From: Trileptium ribeirensis
Lineage: Eukaryota > Nematoda > Enoplea > Enoplida > Thoracostomopsidae
Assembly: GCA_030248225.1 (NCBI GenBank)
Contig: JASANE010003960.1
Span: 1 to 64,000 of the forward strand
DNA: 64,000 nucleotides
Direction of reading: 5' to 3'
Shown piece by piece: positions 24,495 to 37,426 of this stretch. The position numbers were made by a program, and so were the translations under genes. A model generated the notes under the pieces. It was not told the origin of the DNA. It saw nothing but the letters and a program-made list of their open reading frames with translations, and ran no database searches. Position 1 is the stretch's first letter; the number at the start of each line of letters is the position of its first letter.

Positions 24495-25089
24495 TTTGTC
24501 AAATATTGCGGAATACGTGTCATAAACTCGTGAACGAAAGGACGAAATGAATTTACTGTGGTGACTCAGGTTAGCATTTAAACAAATGATTTTTCCGCAT
24601 TTTTGGAAGAAACATAATTTCTATGCAGCCGCCATTAGTTATTCGGATCTAGAACTGTGTCGAGGAAACAACAAATCCTTGACAGTAAATCGTAATCGTT
24701 TCCAGGCAATATTTAGTTCGATTTTTCACTAATGGAAACAATTTTAACAGTGTTGTCAGCCAGAAAACCCATTGGTTGTTTAACCAGTTTGGAAATTACG
24801 GTCCCTATTTAAGGACGTTTATAGTTTAGTCCTTCACTCAGTTCGAATCAAGTCTACTTTATCATATTAATTACCAATCTTTCGATGTAGTTAGTTTTTG
24901 AAGAGTTTCTTTCAGGTCATTTTATCGCCCAATATATAAAGAACTAATATTGCAGCTACTACTCTAGAATGAACTCCCGTAGAGGATGACTAATATTTTG
25001 GTGTATATAATACGTTAACCTTATGTTTGAGCATGTGTCGTTGCTCATCAGCTATATGATGCTTGTCAAGCTTTCAACCAGCCCCCTAG

Positions 25090-25157
25090 AAATACCGCAG
25101 TGCTTGTATGGGCACCTTTTTAGCCCGAGCGATCCAAGTTCGATTCACCGTTGCCAC
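25090..25157 (+). mobile_element. tRNA-like SINE head
   Basis: An A-box-like accgcagtgcttgtatggg (25094-25112) is followed by a B-box AGTTCGATTC (25137-25146). It resembles the minus-strand copy at 2340-2415 in its GCAGTGCTT-type A box, which suggests one SINE family. Confidence 0.35.
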
Positions 25158-25589
25158 AAAAGCTTGATAAACGTTATAGGAATAGAATATCAATTGTGGT
25201 TGAGCTTATGTTGTCGGCGATACATACAATTAACTAGTGAAGCTCGCTTGCGAGCCAGAATTCGAGTGGTGAGAACAATCCCCCGAGGCCTGTTGTAGAA
25301 AGCACACACAAACAAAGCCTACACACAGTACGCAGGTACAGCATTATATAAACCGTGAGTAATGAGTCATAGTTACGCCCGCCTCTTTTGATAGCCAACG
25401 TATGCAGTAGACAAAACATCATACAACGAGTACAAAAACAATGAACTAACAATTTAATAATTCAATAAAACCCTAAATTGACCTTGGAAAGAACGTTAAA
25501 GAATTCAAACCGACACTTGAGAAAAATCTCATTTTTCATACCAAGTATGAAGCAGAAGTGTTAAAAATATTTGCCACACAATATTTTTG

Positions 25590-26090
25590 ACACTCGCAAT
25601 CAGCTTGTTGGTCCCGAAAACCCCATATCCGACACTAAAACCAACAATAAGCACACATTTAGGTGCATTTCCCACGACTTTTCACCAAATATAAAATTTG
25701 GCGCCAACTATAAGCTTATAGACTCCAGATTGGGAAGTAGCTGAAAAACTTGTTATATATCATTGGAAAGCACTATAAAGCTACATGGAATAGGCCTATT
25801 AGTTTGCGGATACCTCGTGTACTTATTGAGAAAAGTCGCAAAAACTGGAGGGGGTGCCCGAAAAATGGGCCAAAATGACGTCATTTTGCTCCATAACTTT
25901 TCCCATGGCAAAAAATTCAAAAATAGGGCTCCGTCGCTACGCTTAAATCGACCATTGCGGTTCGAATGAGCTATCTCGCATCAAAATCTGCCCAACCGTT
26001 ATCGAGATCCAGGTGCGACAGACACACACGCAGACCGGACCTCCTCAACCCCCGCCCCCTCCAAAGCCAAAATTGAAAATTCTCGTTCCA
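25590..26090. mobile_element. possible unclassified dispersed repeat
   Basis: The stretch contains ccaaaatgacgtcattttg (palindromic core) and, near its end, cgttatcgagatccaggtgc then gacagacacacacgcagacc. This phrase resembles the ends of dispersed repeats I recall from invertebrate genomes. No ends or target duplication were defined. Confidence 0.25.
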
Positions 26091-26378
26091 CTCGAATTCA
26101 ATTACAGCTGCACTGCTTTTGTGTAATTTTAAAACTTATACCGGAAGAGTTATATACGGTTACGACAAATACTGGGCGGAAGTACCCAGTATATATATCC
26201 TGTTTTATAATACTCGAATATATTTTTACCAGTATAAAAATCTTGTGTGTAAATATATCAGTGGTCGAAACCCAACTGAGTCGACGAGTGTCAAGTTATG
26301 GGTTTAGGTCAGAAGCTAATTTAAAGCATTCTGCCTGAAAAAATATTAATCTTAAATTTTCGTATTCCTGGTTTCCTG

Positions 26379-26746
26379 TAGAGGTGAGAACGGGCCTGGA
26401 TTTCAAGGCCTCGCCCGGCGCGGCCCGTTCTCCCGAGATCAAGACGCGGCCCGGCCCGTTTGGTAAAATTGCTACGCCAGGCCAGGCCCGGTCCGGCCGC
26501 TTCGTTGCTATATAACAATATTTGTAAAAAGCGAAAAAACAGCTCGTATCAAAAACTTTTTTCTCAACTTCTGTACAGCACAAGTAAAAATAAACGAGTA
26601 TTTCTCGCAATGGCAAAACGAGCATAAATGGGCCAGGCTTTTTCCTAATAAAGCGGCCCCGCCGGGACCAGCCCGTTGCTTCCAAGATTGAGGCTAGGCC
26701 AAGCACGCGAGCAGGGACGGGCTTCTGGCTTTTCTTCTCACCTTTA
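26379..26746. mobile_element. hAT-like non-autonomous element (368 bp)
   Basis: Terminal inverted repeats are TAGAGGTGAGAA and TAAAGGTGAGAA (12 bp, one mismatch). They are flanked by a perfect 8-bp duplication GTTTCCTG at 26371-26378 and 26747-26754. The interior is rich in GGCCCGGC-type blocks near both ends, as in several Ac-like hAT families. An 8-bp duplication is the hAT hallmark. No transposase is encoded. Confidence 0.85.
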
Positions 26747-26760
26747 GTTTCCTGAAAGCT

Positions 26761-27081
26761 GTGTTGCAGAGATATTTGCTATTGTTTATAGCGCTATTAA
26801 CAGTTTCCCGCATCAAATTATGGGCATTTAGTACTGTGTTGATCAAGCTTTTGCCGTATGGGTTGACCGAACCTGCACAGTTTGATTGCCAGCCTTGTAC
26901 GTTAGCCAATTTACGCAATTTAATAGGTGTTGCTAGCTTCCTTCTGGAACCTCACAGAGATTCCCAAGAGCAGCGCACGTTCAAATGCGCCCCGGACGAC
27001 AAATTCAATCGGAATGTACGTTGTTACAAATGCGTGACTCTGTGTAGTAAATGGTTATGCTGTGTCATATTTTACCATTAA
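26761..27081 (+). other. possible Cys-rich coding fragment (weak)
   Basis: The open frame begins at GTG, not ATG. It encodes a hydrophobic start, then FDCQPCTLANLRN and FKCAPDDKFNRNVRCYKC. The C-x11-C-x2-C spacing recalls small invertebrate protease-inhibitor modules, but neither a full module nor splice sites are clear. It may be chance. Confidence 0.15.
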
Positions 27082-27099
27082 AATAACAGCATTTTGTGT

Positions 27100-29025
27100 G
27101 GTTATGTCATCATGTATAAACAGATACATACATACATATCTGGTCGCGTGGCGTTAGAGGTTTGCGCGTGCAAAATTTGTTGAGCCTATCTTTGACCATA
27201 TTATTTAGATAGCTGTAGTTTTGGTTGAAAAACTTCCTGAGACCAATAACACACGCATAGATAAGCAGGATGCGAAGATATTGTTGTTTTCATGCATTTT
27301 TGATAGTATGGATTCATTTGAAACCCATTTTTACCCAGATCACACATCCTAACAAAGGTGTATAGTAAAGGATGATAGCGTATTTAAAATCAGTTTAATT
27401 TGATTACGATACGTAATAATAATTATTATTATAACATCAGTTGCCGAGATACATCCCCTAACGTGTTTTGTCGACCAATTTTGACGCGACTTGAGAACAT
27501 TTCGCACACTTTTATACGGCTCGATGGAGTTGAAATCTGTTTTCTCGTATAGCTAAATGGTACTAGCAGCGATTTTTGTGCTTTCGAACGATTTTTACGC
27601 AAGTCATTCCGCACAGCCAAAGTTGAATTATACATATCACCAAAAAACCAGAAACGAACACCGTTGAAATTTATCACTCTGGACAGTAACAATTCTTCGC
27701 TACGTTCGTTTCACTCAGTACGCTCAGAATTCAATGATTTTGTACAGTATGTATATATAGGCTAAATTAAATTCAGTGTTACTAAATAACGGATAATAAT
27801 AATTATAGCTATTGTCTTTCTAACTAAATCAAAGTATTGTCTCATAATGTACTTGGCCTGTACAAGCCAGACTTCTATGACGATCATGAATTACCTACTG
27901 ATGAAGATATGTAAATTCGTGTGACCTACCAATCCATTTTTGTGTGGTGTAGTCATGTGAGTAACCGCCACGTTTCAAAAGATCAGGAACGATTCGAATG
28001 CTTAAGGACGAATGATCAAGTTAGACGCGTCAGAGACACCGATTCCCTAAACCTCCATGTTTATTTCGATCTTCATTACTTACAAGATAAGTAAATCTAC
28101 ACGCTCTTGATCAGATTTTGAGGACACACGCCTAAATCTAACGACTGACAATTCTTCCCAGTCTCGATAGCAGATCGTTTTCAGCAGAGGAAACTGAGCA
28201 TTGTACGGACATTACGACAAACGAGGAAGATTATACCTAAGATCATTTTCTCGTTATTACCCCCAAATGTCGTGTTCATTACTTTTAAGTTTCCGGCGGC
28301 ATGCAGTGATCTTATTTCATTGTTTCTATACACACAGAAATGGAATTTTGTTCAGCAATATACTCCATTATTCAGCAGTATCTAATAAGAAAGATAGGAC
28401 GCTGTGTAAAATATTGGACTAAGCACCAGAAAGCGAGCTGCCGATACACATGATCAGATGGTTCGAACGTTTAGAACAAGGAGCATGACTAGATGGCGGC
28501 ATAAAATACATGAATATTTAGCTTCATAAATGGTGCGAAATAAATGCTTATGAAATGATCTTTTTTAATAACAAATACATGCAAGATCCATAGGAAGCCA
28601 AAGATATGAGAAAACTCTTTTCAAGTCCGGATCATACTCGGTATGCTAAAAAGATCGTCGCCGTGCAATATTAAATGCAATATAATCCTTGATTTTAAAC
28701 TATCTTCAGCTTTATGCGTGTAATCTTTGCTAGTGTATCTTGCATACCCTTTGACGCCCCACTCCGCGCCAAGTCATCTACCCATTAAACTGAAGATGGG
28801 AAGCGAGCTAATAAATATAATATTTACGCCGGTGTCACTATCGTGTTTTATCATGCTATTCATTATGAGCTTTAAGCTACTTTGCATTTCTCAGTTTGAT
28901 CAAATTGGAGTGAATATGGATTAAATATTGCAAAGACTATCACATAAGCACTAGCCTTTCTACATGTCCGGGTGCTAATACTTCAATGCTCTTAAACAAA
29001 GCCTAAATTCATCTGTATAAAAATA
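27100..29025. other. intergenic, nothing recognised
   Basis: AT-rich unique-looking sequence. No gene, array or transposon end could be supported. Confidence 0.5.
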
Positions 29026-29030
29026 TCTGT

Positions 29031-29775
29031 TTAACCCTAATGGACGACAGAGCTATGTCTTGTAGCTAACCCTCGTTTAAGTGTTTAAACCTGAAGTGAC
29101 AAACTTATCTCATGAGTGTTTTAAGTAAAGTAAATATCGCTGTATTTTCAGGCCGAACCACGTGTTGGTAAGCGGTAACCATATATACAATTGAAGTAGA
29201 CAGTTTCTGTTGAAATGTTAACCCTAATCAACGACAGAGCTATGTCTTGTAGCTAACCCTCGTTTAAGTGTTTACACCAGTAGTTACAAACTTATCTCAA
29301 GAGTGTTTTAAGTAAAGTAAATATCGCTGTATTTCCAGGCCGAACCACTTGTTGGTAATCGGTAACCATATATACAATTGATGTAAACAGTTTCTGTTAA
29401 AATGTTAACCCTAATCAACGACAGAGCTATGTCTTGTAGCTAACCTTCGTCTCTAAGTGTTTACACCTGAAGTGGCAAACTTATCTCATGAGTGTTTTAA
29501 GTAAAGTAAATATCGCTGTATGTCCAGACCGAACCACTTGTTGGTAAGCGGTAACCATATATACAATTGATGTAGACAGTTTCTGTTAAAATGTTAACCC
29601 TAATCAACGACAGAGCGATGTCTTGTAGCTAACCTTCGTCTCTAAGTGTTTACACCTGAAGTGGCAAACTTATCTCATGAGTGTTTTAGTAAAGTATATC
29701 CCGCTATATTTCTAGACCGAACCACTTGTTCGGTTAGCGGTAACTGTGTAATATATATTACACAGTTCCTATTAA
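29031..29775. repeat. 187-bp tandem repeat, 4 copies
   Basis: Copies begin ttaaccctaa at about 29031, 29218, 29405 and 29594. Each contains acagagctatgtcttgtagc and ttggtaagcggtaaccatat, with small variants. The last copy is the most diverged and ends in a short palindrome, gtgtaatatatattacac. Confidence 0.93.
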
Positions 29776-30290
29776 AATGTCATCATATTATATTTTAACA
29801 TCTTTAAATACGATGTCGCCCCGATATTTGGGTTTGGCATTGTTTTAAAGTGATATCGATATAAATTCGGATAGCAATAGTCACATAATGGATGGTAATA
29901 AATTAATTTGTATGGATTATAACCAAAAAAAGGAAATGCTATTTGTCTCGCTGAAACAGTTAAACGTATTCTTGGTACAGCAATATAACATGCACTCAGA
30001 AAATTTCGAATTATCTAACGTCTATAATTGAGTTCACTTAGGTCTTTAAAACCAGTTTTACGACATTTTTCTACAGTAAAATGTTGAACTTGAGTTGAAC
30101 TGCAAGTACGAATTCCATTAGTTGGTATAAAAATGGAAGCCATATCAAAAATAATGGACTATAATTGTGTGGTTTTTTACAGATAATTAAGAACAGCGGA
30201 TTATTCTGTTCGCATGTGAGTGGCTTATGATATTTGTGTATAATTTAGCAGGCAGGCATTCTGTGCAGTTCTTCTATCACTTTACCGAAT

Positions 30291-31292
30291 GAGATAATAT
30301 TGTGCCGGTGGTGGCAGCGCATGTAATACTATAGTCTTCAATTTGATCAGAATGCGTTTGCACGAAGTTAAAACTTGGCTTATCATTAATTGAATTGTCT
30401 TCAGTTTCATTCTGCTATATTTTTAGATATTTCTTCGATAGTAGAATATGAAATCACAATCTGGGCATATTTAGGGTTCCATCTTGTAAATGAGATAATA
30501 TTGTGCCGGTGGTGGCAGCGCATGTAATACTATAGTCTTCAATTTGATCAGAATGCGTTTGCACGAAGTTAAAACTTGGCTTATCATTGATTGAATTGTC
30601 TTCAGTTTCATTCTGCTATATTTTTAGATATTTCTTCGATAGTAGAATATCAAATCACAATCTGGGAATATTTAGGGTTCCATCTTGTAAATGAGATAAT
30701 ATTGTGCCGGTGGTGGCAGCGCATGTAATACTATAGTCTTCAATTTGATCAGAATGCGTTTGCATGACGTTAAAACTTGGCTTATCATTGATTGAATTGT
30801 CTTCAGTTTCATTCTGCTATATTTTTAGATATTTCTTCGATAGTAGAAGATCAAATCACAATCTGGGCATATTTAGGGTTCCATCTTGTAAATGAGATAA
30901 TATTGTGCCGGTGGTGGCAGCGCATGTAATACTATAGGCTTCAATTTGATCAGAATGCGTTTGCACGAAGTTAAAACTTGGCTTATCATTGATTGAATTG
31001 TCTTCAGTTTCATTCTGCTATATTTTTAGATATTTCTTCGATAGTAGAATATCAAATCACAATCTGGGCATATTTAGGGTTCCATCTTGTAAATGAGATA
31101 ATATTGTGCCGGTGGTGGCAGCGCATGTAATACTATAGTCTTCAATTTGATCAGAATGCGTTTGCACGAAGTTAAAACTTGGCTTATCATTGACTGAATT
31201 GTCTTCAGTTTCATTCTGCTATATTTTTAGATATTTCTTCGATAGTAGAATATGAAAGCACAATCTGGGCATATTTAGGGTTCCATCTTGTA
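30291..31292. repeat. 201-bp tandem repeat, 5 copies, very similar
   Basis: Copies begin gagataatattgtgccggtg at 30291, 30492, 30693, 30894 and 31095, an exact 201-bp period. Only a few substitutions separate them, so the expansion is recent or homogenised. Stops occur in all frames, so it is not coding. Confidence 0.96.
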
Positions 31293-32580
31293 TACCACCA
31301 GAAACATCTTTAAGCAAATCATGGTTCGCACCGTTTATTTGCTTGCAACGCAACACTACCTCACACTAACATACATGAAGCAGAATCCTCATATAAACCT
31401 AATTGCAAAATCCGTTGTCTTAACTTAACAGAACAGCACAAATAGGACATTGGAAAGGGTTCGCCTATATCTTAGTTGACATGAATGAAGCTTTCACAAA
31501 ACGTCCACTTGCCCTTAATATTTTTTGTTGTCAAGGATTTCCTCTATTCTTAACTTTGTAAAAGGAACACCAACAGGAAACATCAAAAGCAAACACCGTG
31601 CTGCTTTTAGCGATATGGATTACATATGTAAACTCGAGTAGCTTGGAACTTTAAATATGATCGAAATTGCCTACCAGTGCGACATGATAAAATAATAATC
31701 ATAAATTGTTAACAGACGTTGATGATTTGCTTTACGCTTCTAGGTGGTGTGGTAAAACGGGAATAAAAGCAGGCGAAGGAAAAAAGTCCCACATAGCGGT
31801 GTTGCTTTAAGGCAGGCAACGTTTCAAGCGGGCCAGGTTTCTGCTTTATTGTCAGTGTGATGATGCCGCTGCAGCTGAGTTTTGCCCGAAAAGTGAAAGC
31901 TTTGTGCTGCGCAATAAAGCATTAATGATGACATTATATATGATATTGTTTCAAAAATCCATATATGCGTATTTAGGCTTGCTTTAGCATTCAGATTTAT
32001 TTTTAGCGTATTAAACATAATGTTCTATGTGTCTCCGGAAACTTAATTTACACTTTTGTTGTATTTTTGTAATGTGCACGTTTACGTCTCCTGATATCTA
32101 CAAATGCTATGTACCATAATAACTCTGGCAGTGCCAGAAATAAAAATTGTTCAAAAAATATGACAAAATGGACGTTTTATGTTTCCTGTGTCTAAAAATT
32201 AATCGAATTTACTTTACTGTACTATTAATATATATATATTGATTGCTTCCAGACGGAATTCTAGATAGTTATTGCGTAGATTGCGATGGTATTATTTGGA
32301 CTACATTAATTTATAGTGGGCGCCGTTGTCGCTGAATTGCAAACTATCTCGAAGATTGAAACTTATGTCTGATTAAAAATATAAATACAAAAGTTAGAAA
32401 TATTGAGCACGATGTCACGTCTCCACAGCAGTGTAATAAAAAACTCCCTTAAACGCCACAAGGTCTGTGTTGGAAACGAATCGGAATTCGTTTGGACCGT
32501 TGCTATTGCTCGGTTACCTTTGGCCTAACTAACAGTAAAGAACGGCACTATATGTTTTTTTCAAAAATGTTGTGGGTTAT

Positions 32581-32860
32581 CCTTCTTTTCTATAAATCTT
32601 TTAGTTTAATTCAAAATGAATAAATTCACTAATTTATTGCAGTGAAGGCACCAGGATAGTTGGGAATGTTATTCCGTCTTTGCATTGTGCACCATTTCAA
32701 AACTGCTATTTATATATTATCCTTCTTTTCTATAAATCTTTTAGTTTAATACAAAATGAATAAATTCACTAATTTATTGCAGTGAAGGCACCAGGATAGT
32801 TGGGAATGTTATTCTGTCTTTGCAATGTGCACCATTTCAAAACTACTATTTATGCATTAT
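32581..32860. repeat. 140-bp tandem duplication
   Basis: The segment ccttcttttctataaatctt to aaaactgctatttat occurs at 32581 and again at 32721 with only a few substitutions. Confidence 0.93.
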
Positions 32861-32879
32861 TTGCTTCAACTTGTGTTTC

Positions 32880-34540
32880 ATAACTGACCGTGGATGTTAT
32901 CGCTCAGGAAAAGTGAAATATATGAATGAGTTCAATCGAATGTTTACGTTCTGATCCAGCTGAGGTGGTGGAACTGGGAGCAGTTTTTCGATAAAGGAAC
33001 GCGGTCTTGCTCCAGGTTTTATAAATTTACAAGTTGGTACGAAAGATATGTTGCATGTTTCTTGCCCATTGCTATCAATTTTGTAATGTTGTCATTACGA
33101 AAACATGTCAAGCGATCTTTAGTAAATGCTGCGTAGAGACACTCAACTTCACAACTTGTAATTTCAGAGACAGTCATCGACTCAATAGCTAAGCCAAATC
33201 TTTTCTTAAAACGATGAAGCCCGAGGATTAAAATGTTGCGTTTTGCAATTTCATGTAAATTCTTACAGCCAACTGAATGCTTCACGGGGTTGCTGCGGTC
33301 GACTCAAGGACTTATATAAGGGACCTTCACAATTTTGGGACTGTCGCCAGAGTTGAAAACACTCGAACATCCTGAAATTTTCAAAAGTAGTCGCACCAAT
33401 TATTGTTCAGGATATTTATGTCGCGCGAAACTCCACATTAGTTTCTTGATATGCCTGCCTTATGTTCTGATTTTCAAATGCATAACTCAGTAATGCTGCC
33501 TGAAGTATATTAATATCATGATGACCCAAAACATATCAACTCAAATAGTGATAACCCTGCAATAAAAAGATTTGATGCAATAGACATGTCTAACATTGTG
33601 GTTTAACTAATATTTAATGTTGTTAAAATCAATTATAACGTACTGTTTCAATAATATAACTATAAGTGCGATGTTTTAGACCAGAGTGCTGATGTATCAT
33701 TGGTAAAACCAATGTTTTTTTATAAAAAAACAACGCATATTTTACAGTCTTATTTATTTTATCTACCAATGGCAGCTAAAATATATGCACCGGCTTATTG
33801 ATCCGGAGAGAAAAAATTTCTTACGCGACTTGATTATATCGTTATATCACAACCAGAAAAATTATATGTAATTATTTTCTTTCTAGCAAGCGCGAGCTTA
33901 CTATTCTTTTCCATAGCTGCTACATATATAAGAAACATAAGCATTAGCAGTATAAAAAACTACGTGCAGCCATGACTAGAATTATGCAATTTTTCGATAT
34001 TCTTCGCGGTCTTTGAAAAGACATTTGCCCGGAAAATCAGATAGCAGTGCTTGCTCGATTTTTGAAAACCGTCCCAAATTTTCTACCAAAAGTAGAGAAT
34101 CAATGCAATTTGAACATTATATGTTTTCTTACCAAATGCTTCGTTAAAGTTGGTGAATTAATTCGTGAAATATGTTAAAATTCGGATTCTTGATATTACT
34201 TGTTCAATAGTTTCTCAGCGAATTCACAAAACCATGAAAAGACTTTTGAACTTTTAAATGTTTCAGACTTTTAAAAACGCTGCTCTATCAATACAGCATA
34301 AGGTTTCGACGGAAATGAAGGAGCGGTAGCTTATTAATGTACTTTGTTGCAACGAACGTGGTAGCAAAACGTATCCTGCTGTCTTCAACTTAAGCGGTTA
34401 GTGCACATTGACCAGTGGTAATGGCAACATAACGCTCGAATGTATTTATCAGATGTAAAATTGAAGTCAAGCCCGGTTCTCAATGCGAAATAGTTTTTTT
34501 TGTTTGACCATACATAGATATACTACAGGTACTTATATAT
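32880..34540. other. intergenic, nothing recognised
   Basis: Contains an 88-codon minus-strand open frame (33019-33285) with no recognisable domain. I treat it as chance. Confidence 0.45.
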
Positions 34541-34548
34541 ATTATAGG

Positions 34549-34688
34549 CAGAAGGGGAGCATGCCTCTCGAAAGTGGGGACCGTTGACGGAAAATTGGAG
34601 AGTAAGGCTTATGACGGCCTCTTTTTCTTGAGAAGTGAGTGGCCCGACCCTGCCCTCTTCCCTACCCTCCCAGCACAGTGCGCCCCTG
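34549..34688. mobile_element. possible hAT-like MITE (140 bp)
   Basis: The ends CAGAAGGGGAGC and CAGGGGCGCAC (inverted) are weakly similar. The flanks ATTATAGG (34541-34548) and ATTAAAGG (34689-34696) form an 8-bp duplication with one mismatch. The interior is GC-rich relative to the surroundings. Confidence 0.45.
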
Positions 34689-34699
34689 ATTAAAGGCGA

Positions 34700-37100
34700 G
34701 AGAATCGACTGTTACTGCTCGTAATGAATAGACTCATATATTTAAAGTTTGTGGTTGTATTAAAAAACTTCGCATTAAGTATATGGGAATTATATGCATG
34801 CTGGTATTTTGTTTGTACTTCTCAAAGGATATATTTATCACTTTAAATGTGACAAATACTTGTTAAATCCTGTTAGCTTTCAGGGTGAGACCAGTTTTGT
34901 GAACAGAAGGTCTTAGCTTTTCTGGATATGAGGTTCAGTAAGTATTGACATTATTCCCTCACATTTAAAAGTTTAATGATTACATAATAAACCCGAAGAC
35001 AGTTAAACCACTGTAATGATTTAACGGAACCTAAAATTTTACAACTGAATTTTACAACTAACCCTTCTTGTTTGACGTTTAGTTTAATGGTCCAGCTAAC
35101 AGTTGTACCAAGTGTAAAATAGAAAATCAATATTTTTTGTTACCGGACATGCAATCAATCTTTAGTTTAAGTTAACTAGGGCGTAAACGTACTTTTACTA
35201 GTGTGTTAAACGACTATAAACCTGTTCAACTCTTCATAGTGAGAATTTCTTTACGGGTTTAAAAACAGCTGTCTTTTTATTTTACTCTGATTGGCGCTTG
35301 ATAGTAGTCCCTATTCTTACAGCTGTCGCTTCTGTCACTTTGTTTCCAAAACAAATTCGAGATAGTTTCTTCGGAATGATCACTGAAGGCACTGAAATCT
35401 ATTGAGATATTATGCATATGTGAATTGAAAATATATTATTTTGCTTACAATATTGTAATTCTCCGATGCTTAAATTTTATATTAATTTTTATGCTACAGA
35501 AAAGAATTATTGTTATTACGCGTTTTATTTTTACACTGTAGGAATTATAGATTAAAATTTTTTGCACAGGTATTATTAATTTTTTAACCGGAGACTGTTA
35601 TTTTGCTTTGCCGTCATTAATAAAACGTAATTCTAATGCCGGCTTGCTACCTACTATGTAAGCTAAATTGCGGAAGAAAAATGCTTATATTTATGACTTT
35701 CATTTTGTGCCATTGCATAAACTTTTAGTTTTTATCAAAAATGCCGACGCTTATTACTACTGATTTTTTTGCATTGGCTGCATGCTAACACATATTTAAT
35801 TTTTAGGGGAGGGGTTTTAGAAACATAGATATGGCTTGTTATATGGCAAATTTAACGCCTAAGATTGCTTGAGGGTTAGTAACCTGATCTGACACACATG
35901 CGCTTGAAACGGCATGTCACATCATGATTAAGAAAGGAATCTTAATCAAGCACATAGAAACCGTGTTATTGTACCGCAACTTTGGAAAATCAAGGACCAC
36001 AACAGGCTCGGATAAATATACTAATTTAAATCAAAACTCTGGTCACGAAAATTTCACTGAATTTATTAGTCCGTTGAAAATTCCTGAGGATTCCTAGCGT
36101 TTCAGGAATTTTTCAAATAAATTTTCAGAGACTGAGGCCTTCTGTTTACCGCTTATCGTGATTTAACTTTCAGACTGGCAAACGTTTAATTTTCATGTAT
36201 ATATTATCGGAAGTGCCGGTTTTGTCTTCAGAGGTCAATTAGGTTTTTGAAAATGTTACCGCATTTCTATAAACTAGTAAATCTAAAACACGTAAAACAA
36301 TTTATTTGATTCCTATCCATCTTTAAATTTATGTACACTGAAATACATTTATCTACCATCATACTTTCTTTTTTCTTCTGTTAGTATATTATAACAATTT
36401 AGGCTTTGGTTATATTGTGTTCACTTATATAACAATCAAATGTATTGAAAACTTAGCTCCAGTCCAGGGTTTAAAAAGCTTACCTTGATTGTTTCCAAAG
36501 CGTTTTTTATAGTTATAAGTGGATGTAGAGGGTAGGGGTAAACCACTTAAGCAATATATTCACTTTTGAGGTCCCGCACCAACCCCCGGTCCGCCCCTTA
36601 TCCCCCCGCGCCCACAAGAGCGCTGAAGGCGCGCAGGAAATGTTGGAAGTTATGAGCAAAATTACAAAATTATTAACAAAAGTATGGGAAAATGATTAAA
36701 ATTATAAGGAAAAATTGGAGGACATGGGAAAACATTATTTCGGTATCTTTTCGCCGCACATAGTAGTCCACCTCCGCTACGCACCCATTCCCAGCGCCAT
36801 GAACCATCTACTGACAGATTACAGGTTAGATTAGATTACGATTATAGATAAGACACGGTAAAGATTACGCGACGACTTCAAACGTTGCAGCTTCACACCG
36901 TGTGGGGACCTAATAAAGAATTCAAAACAAAAACGGTTGTAACGAAGTAATTTATTTCATTTACTTATTGACACCGATACAAAACAGTAATGATAAGCTA
37001 TATATGATAAATTACGACAAAACTACAACAAAACGAAAAAAGCTTAGTTAACGTGTTTAACACTGGTGTCAATATATTAGTCAGGCAACAAGTAAACTCA
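34700..37100. other. intergenic; includes GC-rich patch and possible LINE 3' tail
   Basis: Mostly AT-rich sequence without features. A C-rich patch lies near 36570-36625. The interval 36830-37100 directly follows the last recognisable codons of the minus-strand LINE and may be its 3' untranslated tail. Confidence 0.35.
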
Positions 37101-37426
37101 ACTAATATCTGATCATTAATTGCTGAATTTTAAATATTCTGAGAAATGAATTTTACTTAAAAGATGATGATATTGAGATACATTTATACAACACTATTGC
37201 CATCTAACAATTCGGGAAGATTATTCCAAATATCTAATCTACATACATTTCACAACATTTGTGCGCAATCTCATTTGTTTAATAATTTACATCAGTGACC
37301 ACGAAGATTACTGTTATGCGACAATGAAAAAATTCGTCAAATCATAAATCAATTAACCTGTGCAACATTTTGTACACTACGATCAACTCGTAATAAAATC
37401 GTCGTAATTCAATATTAAATAGCTTT

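Noticed and set aside
30291..31292. CRISPR-like regular spacing
   Set aside because: Units are 201 bp, contiguous and without variable spacers, in a eukaryotic context.
33019..33285. 88-residue minus-strand open frame
   Set aside because: No domain, no splice context, and such lengths are expected by chance.
36570..36625. C-rich patch as a transposon end
   Set aside because: No inverted partner or target duplication was found.
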